Origin: Sperchopsis tessellata
Taxonomy: Eukaryota; Arthropoda; Insecta; Coleoptera; Hydrophilidae
Direction of reading: 5' to 3'
DNA: 28,219 bases
NCBI GenBank assembly: GCA_033557685.1
Contig: JAWQRN010000577.1
Span: forward strand, 1 to 28,219
Part shown: piece by piece, positions 11,168 through 20,344 of the stretch
Layout: every line of letters starts with the position of its first letter
Position numbering within the stretch: the first letter of the stretch is position 1
The notes under the pieces: generated by a model
Databases searched by the model: none
What the model was told of the DNA's origin: nothing
The model's input: the letters and a program-made list of their open reading frames with translations, nothing else
Program-made: the position numbers and the translations under genes

Positions 11168-11194
11168 AAATTTACGTTTTAGGCAGCGGAGCTA
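11168..11194 (+). repeat. Left terminal inverted repeat
   Basis: 27-bp arm containing TTTAGGCAGCGGAGCTA, matching the arm at 11462-11488 in inverse orientation with one substitution (GCAGC versus GTAGC). Confidence 0.9.
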
Positions 11195-11245
11195 TTTTCT
11201 GACAAATATTACAAGTTTTAATCCAGAAAGAAAATTAATTTAAAA

Positions 11246-11315
11246 ACTTTAACAGTTCGAATTAGCTAACATAATAGCAGGTCCCTTCTTATCAATAACT
11301 GTTTTAGGTAATACT
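11246..11315 (+). pseudogene. atp6: Mitochondrial atp6-like fragment (NUMT)
   Basis: With ATA read as Met (invertebrate mitochondrial code) the segment gives TLTVR, a one-base shift, then LANMMAGPFLSMTVLGNT. It parallels the conserved ATP synthase subunit 6 stretch of arthropods, which has TLAVRL, ANMIAGH and LLGN in this order. The nucleotide string GCTAACATAATAGCAGGT is typical of insect mitochondrial atp6. It is only about 70 bases, contains a frameshift, lacks the conserved His after AMAG-type glycine, and lies in nuclear transposon-rich DNA. A nuclear copy of mitochondrial DNA is therefore the likely origin. Confidence 0.62.
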
Positions 11316-11371
11316 ATAATTGCAATTATTAAAGTAATTAATATAGTATGATCATGGAAGAATTTTAATTG

Positions 11372-11425
11372 TTCTTTTTATTGGCTTCTGCTCTTTTACG
11401 ATTTATTCCTAATAAATTAGGAACA
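11372..11425 (+). pseudogene. cytb: Mitochondrial cytb-like fragment (NUMT)
   Basis: The frame reads FFLLASALLRFIPNKLGT. Arthropod cytochrome b has YFLFAYAILRSIPNKLGG at the matching place, giving 12 of 18 identical residues including RxIPNKLG. The conserved PEW triplet that should come just before is absent, and the frame ends soon after in AT-rich DNA. In arthropod mitochondria cytb is several genes away from atp6, so the two fragments, only 56 bases apart here, are not simply one colinear insertion. Confidence 0.58.
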
Positions 11426-11461
11426 TTTTCAAATAATTAAATAAAAAAATATTAATAAAAG

Positions 11462-11488
11462 TAGCTCCGCTACCTAAAACGTAAATTT
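11462..11488 (-). repeat. Right terminal inverted repeat
   Basis: Inverse partner of 11168-11194, containing TAGCTCCGCTACCTAAAACG. Confidence 0.9.
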
Positions 11489-12715
11489 TAAACCAGTAAT
11501 TTTTAGATTGCATTTAGCTACTATGGTTAATAAATTTTAGTTTTTCTAATGTCAGTATATTCGATGGCTAGGACGCTTTTAATTTATATATTTTATACGT
11601 TCTAAGGACGATGTTTCCTAGTTTTACCAAATACTACACCCTTTATTTTCAATTAGAACTGTTACTGTTATGAAGTAAAAATAAAGTATTTCATCTTTTC
11701 AAGTTAAAATTCGATAGTCTATTGTAACACCCCTAAACAAGTACGTATCGATTGCAAAAGTGGAGTTTACCTCGTGGTTCGATATGTAACAATTACCTCA
11801 CCGTACTTTTTCTGAACGAACGACTCAATAGAAAACATAGTTCTGTTTTAAAAAATGTATTGTATTATTTGTTTTACGGAATGACTGCAACAATAGTCAT
11901 TTGTTCAGATCATAAATCTTTTAAATGTCCAATTGCTCATTGTACTACTTTTTATATTACACCATTTATTGTTCGAAACAAGTATATTCTTCCTAGCGGT
12001 ACCGCAAAAAGTTACATCTGTTTTATCTTTTTGCGAAATTCGTGTCGCCATCTTTAATGTTGTTGCCGGTTTCTAACCTAAGTTTTTATGTTCGGCGCGT
12101 GTACGGTTACTAACAGCATTTATAGGATTGTTATAGCTACAGACACAAATTCTTCGATTACTTTTTGATTTAATTAAAACCTTTTTTTGAACACTTTTGT
12201 TTTTAATGACGTTTGGAAGGTTAACTGTAATTTTTTACCAACATTAAAGATGGTTAGAAATTATATTCGTCAAAATTTTCCGAAACATTTACGGCTATGT
12301 GGCCGTTGTTATTTTATGTCCGAATAAATTTTTGTGAATCGCATTTCGGATTTCGCTATTCGTGAGCATGATGACATACCTTTAAGGTTACCTATTATTC
12401 GATTAAGGCAGACTTTCGTTCAAATGATCAATTGAAGTTTAAAACCAAACTAAACGTGTTTGCTATTCTGAATTGATTTATTAATATTTATTGTCGTCGG
12501 GAAACGGTATTATGTTGACTATATATATTGTTTTCGTTAAAAACTATAAAAGGGTTTCTCTTCCCAAGAACTGACCATGCATGGTGTGTTTATTCTAATC
12601 ACTAAATCATTTACAGGCTAGCGATCCTGCTATGCGATTATCTTTTCAGACAGTGTAGCGGCAAGCCATTTGTAATCTTAAAGATGGGAGCATACTCTTT
12701 AAATAAATACAACTG
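11489..12715. other. AT-rich DNA, possible LTR-like region
   Basis: No coding relic recognised; the open frame 11752-12057 (+) has no known motif. TGTAACACCCC at 11721-11731 resembles the start of many LTRs. ACTATAAAAGGG at 12543-12554 is a TATA-like box. AATAAATACAACTGGGG near 12699-12715 could be a polyadenylation signal and an LTR end followed by a TGG that might begin a primer-binding site. No second copy of this stretch exists in the window, so the LTR idea is weak. CCATCTTTAATGTTG (12048-12062) has a perfect 15-bp inverse copy at 12239-12253. ACCATGCATGGT at 12574-12585 is a perfect palindrome. Confidence 0.35.
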
Positions 12716-13862
12716 GGGTACCTAAAAGAGAAGAAAGAAAAAACTTACAAACACATAATACAATAACACGGTCGACAAGAAACCCAGAAATAAAACACAC
12801 AGACGATAGAAACAAATACCGACATTAAGAGAACAAAAGTCAAACACCCAGTGCAATAAAATGTGGTGAGTCAATCAAAAATCTTCTCTATAGTCAGATA
12901 TATAGTAGTAAGAATCCGATAAAACAAATATAGTGAAGTGTAAAGTGTTTGCCATCTGTAATGTAAAGTAAGAAGTATTGATTCTCAAGGAATATCGGCT
13001 GACAGCAAATCAAGAAAAACAAGAAATTCAACAATTAGACAATACCAATAACTATAACACGAGGCCTACAATACATATATAACCTGTACAACAAAACTAG
13101 CATGTAGCAATAATCTTAGTTTAGTGTTACACATTGATGCTATAACATCATGATGAAAAATATGGCACCGAACATCTAACGAGGGTAGACAATTAAATGA
13201 GTAAACAGGACCCTAAATCGGCAAATACATGCCGTTGGTCGTACCGAGTTTGGCAACTATCTACTTCGGAGGAGGTAATGTGAATGTAAAACCTCAGTAA
13301 TTCGCAAGTGATCATTATGAACATGAATTTTAACGAACGATTATTTGAATCAATACTTTGAATAAAAAAGAAAATGTATATACTGTAACAGTTTCCACCT
13401 GGAGGAGGTGTTAACTACTTAACCGGGGAAAACTAATGAACAATTACTCGTGAAGCGATGCACGGATGTGCCTAGTCCACTGAGTACCTGGTGGCGAAAG
13501 TTATGATGGACAGATAGACTGGATGAGGACTATATACGATTCAAGAACGAGCCTAGTCCTCTAGTTACCTTGCAATTGACAATAGAAAAAATACACGTGC
13601 TTGGCTGAAAGGCAAATGTCTTTCCGATCGCAACAATAAATATAACACCGCTATAAATTACGGAAACAAAAGAATATTACAAGAAAACCTGAAAATAAAA
13701 TATCTAAAATAAAAGTAAAATATGACAATTACAATCAAAAAGAAAGGACAATGTCAACTTGAAAATACAGTAGCTATGAAACACAATAAAATATGACAAT
13801 GACAAAAAAAGGACAATGTAACTTAAAAATATAGTCTATGTAACATAAATAAAATAAAATAA
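12716..13862. other. A-rich leader-like DNA with short internal duplications
   Basis: The plus strand is A-rich and T-poor, as in the leader or internal noncoding part of some LTR retrotransposons, and no protein could be read. GCCTAGTCC occurs at 13471 and 13551 in similar contexts (followed by ACTGAGTACC and TCTAGTTACC). GGAGGAGGT occurs at 13268 and 13402. A 71-base tandem duplication closes the segment. It may be the degenerate interior of a non-autonomous LTR element. Confidence 0.4.
13717..13858. repeat. Imperfect tandem duplication, 71-base period
   Basis: AAATATGACAAT, then AAGGACAATGT and ACTT occur in the same order at 13718 and 13789, with the right-hand copy a few bases shorter. 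Both copies are A-rich. Confidence 0.75.
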
Positions 13863-14369
13863 TGCGCGCGAATACATTCTCGCACTCGCGGCTGTTAGAT
13901 TCGCGCCACAGGGAGGTTTTAAAGAGAGAGAAAATTACTGGGGTTCGTATTAATTAAAAAAGCCGCTTCAATATATTGGATACGCGGAACGCTACCTTTA
14001 TATCTTTCGGCTACTCAACTACGCTTGAATAAATAAATGAAACAGTCACGGAGAATTAACAGCAATTAATATGACATTATTCTGGAGCGAGGAGTCGACA
14101 GATTTGCGTTAACCTAGTATAACGCCAATACGGTATGCCTGCTAAGCCTGGCTCCGAATATCCAACGGGAGGTCCTAAAAATGAAGATATTCTGGTTCGA
14201 GGAGTCGACAGATTTGCGTTAACCTAGTATAAGGCCAATACGGTATGTTTGCTAAGCCTGACTCAGAATATACAACGGGAGGTACAAATAAAAGTAACGT
14301 TAACATTTGTAAAAAAAAAAACTTCTCAAGGTTATGTATGTAATACAAATAAATCATAAAATTTTGACA
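13863..14369 (+). mobile_element. Candidate LTR (retrotransposon 5' LTR)
   Basis: The segment can be framed as TG...CA, beginning TGCGCGCGAATAC and ending TTTTGACA at 14369, followed after two bases by TGGCGCCGTTGACGCG, a plausible primer-binding site. It carries TATA-like sequence (CTTTATATC at about 13995) and AATAAATCATAAAA shortly before its end as a possible polyadenylation signal. It is GC-richer than its flanks and contains a 110-base tandem duplication. Typical gypsy-group LTRs are 300-600 bases, so about 507 fits. No second LTR copy and no gag or pol follow; the RTE at 14665 interrupts. The right border is better supported than the left. Confidence 0.45.
14078..14283. repeat. Tandem duplication, 110-base period
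   Basis: About 96 bases starting TATTCTGG and containing GAGGAGTCGACAGATTTGCG and ending CAACGGGAGGT are present at 14078-14173 and 14188-14283, with few differences (for example AACGCC versus AAGGCC, GCCTGCT versus GTTTGCT). It lies within the candidate LTR. Confidence 0.93.
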
Positions 14370-14371
14370 GT

Positions 14372-14388
14372 TGGCGCCGTTGACGCGC
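14372..14388 (+). other. Putative primer-binding site
   Basis: TGGCGCCGTTGACGCGC starts with TGG, as needed to pair with the CCA end of a tRNA, and sits two bases after a TTTTGACA end. TGGCGCCGTTG-type primer sites are known from gypsy-group elements; the tRNA is not identified. Confidence 0.45.
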
Positions 14389-14664
14389 TCTATTATGGTC
14401 ATAGAAAATTGTAACTTTGCAGAACATTCGATTCATCGTAAGATTGAAAACAAATGTTCCAAATTTAATGACACTATGTATGTATTAAAAACATTAAATT
14501 TATTGCAGATAAATGCAAAATAAAAATAAATTGTAAATTTGGCACAATAAAAAAGATAATATCAATGTACTCGTTTAATGACACTAATGTCCGTTTTAAA
14601 ACATTACATAAGAACATACTTCTAGCTACTATGAATTCGGCGAAATCGCGCCGATTGAGTCCCC
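14389..14664. other. AT-rich spacer with 110-base-spaced direct repeat
   Basis: TTTAATGACACTA recurs at 14464 and 14574 with similar following bases (TTAAAAACATTA and TTTTAAAACATTA). The spacing, 110 bases, equals the period of the LTR duplication although the sequence differs. No gene seen. Confidence 0.5.
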
Positions 14665-15593
14665 TATAACACTCATCATCATAATGATCAGTCGTTATCT
14701 ATCCAGTAATTTATTAATGTTTCCCAGAGTATCGTCACTCACCGGTTCTACTGTTTTCCTTTTCCGTGTAACTCCCAGCTTTTTGAAAAATCCTCGATCC
14801 TATCTATCAATCGGGCGTCATCTAGGTCTTATGTAGTCTCTCGAAATCTAGCACTCGATCTCTATAGACCAACTTGTATTCGTCCTCCTGTAAAAATTTT
14901 ACAGATTGAAGGATGAAGTTGATTTTTTTCATCTTATCAATTCAGAACTAATCCTGTCACAAATACTTCTTTGGGTTGTTTTTTAGGTGTTTAGTGAAGA
15001 GTTTTAAGTTAAATTATGATTTAAGGTCCTTGGCTCGTTTGTGTAAGTCAAGACGGGCACACGTGTGTGTTTTGTTTGAGGCATAGTAACCTTATTTAAA
15101 TACATGTTTAAGACAGTGTTTAAAAGCAAGTGCTTTAAACAAGTTTGACTCACATCTCCTCCATGGTCATTGCATGCCCTAGATAAGTGTATATATCAAC
15201 AATCTCAAGCATGATATTCTCCATGTGCACATTTGCAGACTTTGTTGCACTCTGAAACATAATCGTGGGGTTTTCGTAATCAATCTTTAGGTCAATTTCA
15301 CGACTTGCTGTATTTAGATGAATCAGGGTTGTGTGCAAATATTAAAATGATATCGAAATATCTTAAGTTTCCAAGATGTTCTTTCAAGTTATACACCTTT
15401 AGATGTGTCGAACATCTCCAGAGTGGAAGTCAATAATTTTGGTGCTGTATTATATTTAATTTGTTTTTTCGTAAAGCTTGACAGATGATGTAGCCTGTTA
15501 ACAAATATTTTGAAGCAATTCACATAACATTAGGCGGTCATATTGTCTTTAATGAAACCACATCATAATAACATCGGTCGATGCACATGTTTT
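14665..15593 (-). pseudogene. 5'-truncated RTE retrotransposon, reverse strand
   Basis: Read on the minus strand, this starts inside the RT. ELLQNIC and QATSSVKLYEKT (normally LLxNIYxxATSSVKL) lie near 15524-15460, then APKLLTSTLEMF (normally SPKLFTATLEDVF) near 15440-15400. NLRYFDIILIFAHNPD follows, the FADD motif decayed to YFDI. HLNTASREIDLKIDYENP and LEIVDIYTYLGHAMTM are the blocks behind FADD. Further down, SRDYIRPR and GVTRKRK resemble the C-terminal RPRGRP and tryptophan-rich regions, and TGGATAGATAACGACTGA parallels the WINTA-stop end of the other copies. A TGATGATGA-type 3' end follows. The YLGH block and spacing show a subfamily different from 6101-8797. Catalytic acids are lost and several frames are needed. 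Confidence 0.8.
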
Positions 15594-15596
15594 TCA

Positions 15597-15990
15597 ACAG
15601 GCAACTGGGGAAAACGCCTTATCCGCGTCATATTGTTTCTTGTGCGTAACCATAGTACGTTCCCAAACAACATCTGCATTCTTTAGTAAACACAATTTCG
15701 TTTCATTCTTTATCCCATTGCGGTCGTTCACTGCACCAAACATTGGAAAAAAGCGGACGATAAGAAAATAGCCCAAAAGACCGTACGCATTGTTACTAGT
15801 CGCCCTCGTAAACAAGCAAAACGATCCCTTAGAGCTGAGTCAGAGAGGGCGACACTGACGTTACGTTCTATTATTCTTCGTTGGCGTAATGTGACTTCTT
15901 CACGAAGTACCACATTTTGGCACAGTGCTTTCACCCTTGCTTACTCTACTGACAATTTCACGGAATGACATTTCAGCTTTCTGCAACCCG
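15597..15990 (-). pseudogene. Tc1-like transposase N-terminal relic
   Basis: On the minus strand the first frame reads GLQKAEMSFREIVSRVSKGE with STV, matching the first helix-turn-helix of Tc1-like transposases (SxREIAxRVxxSxSTVxR). Then RQRRIIERN and ALRDRF with LVTMRTV correspond to the second DNA-binding part. In another frame GLFSYRPLFSNVW, ERPQWDKE and NEIVFTKECRCCLGTYYG parallel RSRRPL, the tryptophan block and the VFSDESRFCLGTxDG block that holds a catalytic aspartate; here FSDE has become FTKE, so the acid is lost. The relic stops next to the RTE at 15593, and the rest of the catalytic domain is missing. No terminal inverted repeats were located. The sequence order makes the family likely. 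Confidence 0.66.
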
Positions 15991-16867
15991 ATTATTCAAC
16001 CACTATTATATTCACTCAGCTGGATAAAATGTACTTAGTCATATTAATTTATTCAAGCGGACACGAACGAAAAAAAAAATACAGGGAGCAAACCACCAAA
16101 AGTAGTGTTAACATCAGCCTTAGAACTAAGTATACAATTAGCAATGAAGGCGTTGTAAAACTTTCTTCTCAATCAAATAGTAGTACGACAATGCGCACTT
16201 AAAACAAACCTGGGTAACCTAAAGTGTAATCGGTTCATAAATAAAAGTTAATAATACGAAAAAATTTATTATTCACCGTCGTCTACATTTTGTATAAAAC
16301 GACATGACAGATCTATTCAAGTCATATGTAATACTATACGGAATGAAGTATATACATATCATTGTCAGGTACATGCAATGAGTATACCCTCTCACTTCTG
16401 GTATAGTAGATTAACATTTTTAGTTACATTCATTAATAACTCGGCTATTTTTTATTAGTATTCATGACTTTTTCGATTTGGGAAATTATAAATAATTTAC
16501 AATAGTATTTGAAAAAAAAAACTCAGTTTCACTGGACACACGCACACATTATTAGAAGGCTCGAATTTCTATGCCACTTAGTATATATTAAGATCATTGA
16601 TGGTTCCAATTGCTAAGAAGATAAAACAGGCGAAATTAAACCACTATTTTCAGCCAATCCTTAATCCATTAAGTGGTTCCAATATGTTTATAAAGGCTAT
16701 ATAAGCGACACGTTTATACTTCGGCCATATTGCTTACACATCAGACACTTTTGTGTAACATGCAACGGTGTCACACTTTCCTTAATTATTTTTTTCGCAC
16801 TTGTCAGTTAAATTACGCGCGTACGTTGTGACGTACATAAATATTGTAGGTATACTTAGTTAGCCAA
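15991..16867. other. AT-rich DNA without recognised gene
   Basis: No coding relic seen. A TATATAAG at 16698-16705 lies in a GC-richer patch, and GTACGTTGTGACGTAC at 16822-16837 forms a 6-bp-stem hairpin, but neither is linked to a transcript. Confidence 0.55.
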
Positions 16868-16895
16868 TATATTAATACAAGAGAGTGGCCACCTT
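16868..16895 (+). repeat. MITE left terminal inverted repeat
   Basis: 28-bp arm; 26 of 28 bases match the inverse of 17158-17185. Confidence 0.9.
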
Positions 16896-17157
16896 GGCAA
16901 CTGTTTTCTATTGGCTAAAGATGGACAGTCGCCATTTTCAGTCTTGAAGAAATTGCGCTCACGGATTGGTTGAGATGTTAGTTGTGTTGTCTGACATTTT
17001 AACATGTTTTAATCATCATATGCACGAAACGACATTGACAGTGACATGCATCAGTTTGAACAGCTGATTTAATCAAGTCAAGACTTCTTGCTTCATTTTA
17101 TGAAAAGTAGGCGTGGTTAAAATTGCCGCTTGGGACCGAAAACGGCGTCCATGCGGA

Positions 17158-17185
17158 AAGGTGGCCATTCTCTTGTTTTAATATA
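17158..17185 (-). repeat. MITE right terminal inverted repeat
   Basis: Inverse partner of 16868-16895, containing GGTGGCCATTCTCTTG. Confidence 0.9.
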
Positions 17186-18900
17186 AAGGCTCTCTAGGTA
17201 TACCTACCTATTCTGAAATGTATCTATGGTTGAAACGCCGTAAACCCACACTGGCGCAAAGATCATACCGAACGATGGGACAATAGCTGACAAAACAAAT
17301 ACTACTAATAAAGAGTAATGGTGAATTTTAAGCAATGTTTTATACATTCTATTACAAATAATACTTAGTGAAGATTTTGGAAACATTATTATCGATAACT
17401 ACTGGAAGTTACCTTGACAAAAATGCATTATATTCTTTAAACTTTGATTATAAAAAATAAAAATAATAAATTGTGTACTCTAGTGTAGCATGTAAAATCT
17501 AGGTCACACGCAGTCCTATATGTGAGAATTTTGCGTGTGGGTAACGCGCTAACTAAACGTTAGAGCCACGTTATTTGAATTTTTGACATCAACTTATATA
17601 CAAGTTAATATTCGAATAATATTTATCGCAATAGTTTTAACTGATAGATAAATACAAAATCAAACTTTCATTCTCTAGGGTTTTTTATTGGACGGCAAAT
17701 ACCGATTATTATTTAACTTTTATTTAACACGATTGTTAAACAAACGAGAGTTAAACTAAATTAAGAAATCAATTCGGTTGTGTCAATAGTTGTCGAATAA
17801 AATCGAAACGGCAAATTAATAATTAAACGTTAATCACTATTTCTTCGTATATCTGTGCACTGAAAAAGATATTTTACATTTGTTTTAGTGAATACGGTTT
17901 TCCGTGATTTTTTCCCTTTTTAAGCCAGTTTCTAGTGGAAACTGGTGTTATGTACATTATCAATTTTTGTTAAAAACCACCTCAATAAACAGCCAAACTA
18001 GCTGGTGCGGCGGGCACCAAAAATGTAAATAACCACATTTATTTTAAATAAAAAAACAAGATATTTAGATAAATACTAACATTCGCCATAGACCGGTTTC
18101 GGCTAGAAAGGTAATTTTAAAACACAAAATGCATAAATCGAATAGTAGGTTAAATGATTGGAAAGAAATCCAATTTATAATGCAAATGATTCAGGAGTCT
18201 TACAAATTCTATAAATAAGCTTGTACATACTTCCACGATATAATATTGTGAGAAATATAGCTCTCAGCTGTACATTTCTCAGCCCAATAAATAAGTAGGT
18301 TCTGCCTAAGAGAATATTCAATTTTATTGATTATTCATACATGAGTTTATTCAATTGTGAACACGTCAATAACAACATGCAGTACTTGTATTTAGTATTT
18401 TAATAAATTTGCATTTTTTTTTCGCAAGAAATGTTATCGAGATGTAATGATGCAGTTTTTAGTCTGACGTGTGATGCAACCCGGCTCAAAACACTGAAAT
18501 TTGTAAACAAACGTTTGGATCAAAGTCAAGGGCTCGCATGGGGTCACCATAGTTCGTTGTTATATCATCATTTCTTGGTCGCATTGAACTTAATAATTTT
18601 GGACAAATGCACAAATCTGCATAATACGTCTATAAAACAGTAACAAACATGCGATTATCCTAAAGGCATGTCGGTTCTAAAACTAAATATGTAAATACGT
18701 ATGTAGGATTTGCGTTAGGTCACATAAACTAATCACCAATTAGAATAATAGAAGAATTAAAGAAATTTATTGCAATACAAAGACTTCGAATAACTGACTT
18801 GACACACGTGAATTATTCAAAGAACGTTGACAATGTTCAAAAGGTAAATCATAACCTTATCATACTGTCACAGTTAATAGAATTTATAGGAAAAACTTAC
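17186..18900. other. AT-rich DNA with several small hairpins
   Basis: No gene recognised; the open frames at 17204-17386 (-) and 18431-18643 (+) carry no known motif. CACACGCA (17505-17512) pairs with TGCGTGTG (17532-17539). CCAGTTTC-TAGTG-GAAACTGG (17925-17945) is a perfect 8-bp hairpin, and GGTGC-GGCGG-GCACC (18004-18018) a 5-bp one. GACCGGTTTCGGC at about 18091 is a phrase often met in arthropod repeats, so part of 17920-18130 may be the end of an unidentified transposon. Confidence 0.45.
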
Positions 18901-19117
18901 CTCAATTTAACGCCAATAGTTTAGTATATTATTTTGTTTATACTTTTTCTGATTCACTTAAATATCACACACATATTCCTCACTAACACAAGAACATTCC
19001 TAACACTTCACAGACACTTACTGCAACTGCAACAGCCCTGCAGACAAATTAGAATTGCGTGTTGCGTCAATTTGACTTTGGTTTGTCGACGTAGTGTAGT
19101 ACTAGAATTTGGCCATA
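18901..19117 (-). other. Candidate noncoding first exon with splice donor
   Basis: On the minus strand, a 217-base stretch of mixed composition (GTGTCTGTGAAGTGTTAGG, GTTAGTGAGGAATATGTGTG) ends in GAG|GTAAGTTTTT at 18901/18900, a near-consensus donor. There is no long ORF, as expected of a 5' UTR exon. The composition differs from the AT-rich flanks and resembles insect 5' UTRs. An internal GCAGTAAGTG near 19025 is a weaker alternative donor. No coding exon could be linked downstream. It could be a chance donor or a piece of an old transposon. Confidence 0.25.
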
Positions 19118-19142
19118 GGTGACGCAACCAACATGAGTGTCA

Positions 19143-19148
19143 CTTATA
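19143..19148 (-). promoter_or_regulatory. Candidate TATA box, minus strand
   Basis: TATAAG on the minus strand, about 30 bases before the likely start of the candidate first exon at 18901-19117. Spacing fits a metazoan core promoter but there is no transcript evidence; TATA-like words are common in AT-rich DNA. Confidence 0.2.
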
Positions 19149-20229
19149 AAGCAGTGACTTCCAATAGTTTATGAACCGAAACCACTAGGTACACAAAAAT
19201 ATTAGGAATTTATAAAAGCTGGGTTGCATTGAAGCATTTGATTTTGCATTCTTTCTAAGCCGTAGAAACCCCATTTACTTAATAACTTGATATCTATAAA
19301 TTGTAGGGAGTTTTAGTCGCGTTTTAATTGAAATGTATCCGCCAGCACCATGTTTATAGTAGCGCCCTCGTTTTAAATTACATGCTAAACTTTTAACTTT
19401 TTAATATATTTGATTAAACTAAATTGGGTTTAATTATGTTCACAAACTACCCCACCAACTGAATGCAGATGGCGTCGGGTGAATTTTTCTAATCAAATCT
19501 AAGCGTCGCTCACTAATTTTCATGTAACAAAAATCAGATGGCACTTTAAAAATTGTTCATAAATAATTATTATATAAAAAAATGTGTAACCACAGTTTGG
19601 CATATTAAAATAACATGAAGAGAACAAGGAACAGAACAAAATATACCACCAAGTTAGAAAATATTAAAACCTATCACTTATGTTAGAATTTTCAAAGATA
19701 TTGTCAGTTTCTATAGTTTATTATCGATAATTATAGTTTGTTGACACCTCTTTTTAGTCTCTTTAGACTAAATTGACTCAATGATTGTGTGAAAATACCC
19801 ACTATTTCACATGAACCTTTCCCAAGAATTACAACTCTAAATTCTCGAATAGGTACACTGAATATTATAATAGCAGCTAAAACTCTCAATTTTGAAAGTT
19901 TAACTTTTACCTTTTTATAATTATATAGATGTTGGAGCTATTTTGTGTTGTATTAGATCATGGTAACGTTATTTAGCGTTTATGAAAATTGGATTTTTTT
20001 ATTTCGGTGATAATTTTTTTTAGAAAGTATATATCTTATAAAATACTTCGTTTCTTTTTTAATTTTATCAATAAAGAAAATACATCTACAACAAGGTGAC
20101 AATATTGAAAGTTCATTATTGACTCAAATGTTAGCTGGCGTTTGAATTCTAGCTCTAACCAATAAAAATTGTTTTAATATGCTAAGTGCTATTTTTTAAA
20201 ATAGATTATATTACAGTTATAAGTTTGTG
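19149..20229. other. Intergenic, CpG-containing patch
   Basis: No coding relic seen. 19315-19530 has more CpG and GC than its surroundings (GTCGCG, TATCCGCC, GTAGCGCCCTCG, GATGGCGTCGGG) and lies between the two candidate divergent first exons, so it could be a promoter region. The remainder is AT-rich. Confidence 0.3.
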
Positions 20230-20287
20230 TGGCTTATTCACGTTGAATCGAGTTCAGAAAATCATCTAGATATGCAAGAAATAAAGA

Positions 20288-20344
20288 ATGTGTTCTGGTG
20301 AAACAAGCGGCACTGTTCATCCGACAGAATCTCATTCTACATTG
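20288..20344 (+). CDS. Candidate short first coding exon with donor
   Basis: An ATG at 20288 opens 19 codons, MCSGETSGTVHPTESHSTL, ending at ACATTG|GTAAGT (20344/20345), a near-consensus splice donor. The codons are rich in Ser, Thr and Gly, unlike the Lys/Ile/Phe composition of random frames here. Sequence from 20230 would be its 5' UTR. No downstream exon was identified: the next recognised relic, at 20945, is a decayed transposon protein, and the link to it is unproven. The exon may belong to a host gene whose other exons lie beyond the window or were not recognised, or be a chance combination. A gene call is not justified without transcripts. Confidence 0.2.

Larger units (their letters stand above)
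11168..11488. mobile_element. Inverted-repeat-bounded element enclosing mitochondrial-like DNA
   Basis: AAATTTACGTTTTAGGCAGC and onward (11168-11194) and its reverse complement at 11462-11488 form 27-bp arms with a single mismatch, enclosing 267 bases. The size and arms fit a MITE-like non-autonomous DNA transposon or a foldback. The interior does not look like a transposase: it resembles mitochondrial atp6 and cytb in arthropods (separate entries). No clear target-site duplication is visible; outside the arms similarity continues weakly for about 10 bases. Alternatives are a rearranged nuclear mitochondrial insertion that acquired an inverted duplication at its ends, or a MITE that received mitochondrial DNA as filler. 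Confidence 0.7.
16868..17185. mobile_element. MITE with 28-bp terminal inverted repeats
   Basis: The left end (16868-16895), with ACAAGAGAGTGGCCACCTT, and the right end (17158-17185), with AAGGTGGCCATTCTCTTGT, are inverse copies with two mismatches in 28 bases, bounding 318 bases. The outermost bases TATA/TATA may include a TA target duplication, as in Tc1/mariner-type or other TA-targeting MITEs. The interior is GC-richer than its flanks and contains no ORF, as expected of a non-autonomous element mobilised in trans. The superfamily is not certain. Confidence 0.85.

Noticed and set aside
11721..12715. A 1-kb LTR starting TGTAACACCCC and ending before TGGGGTACC.
   Set aside because: No second copy in the window, no tRNA I can match to the site, and no retroelement interior; kept only as a note.
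16698..16745. TATATAAG followed by TCAGAC as a core promoter.
   Set aside because: The spacing to the TCAG is about 45 bases instead of about 30, and no exon follows.
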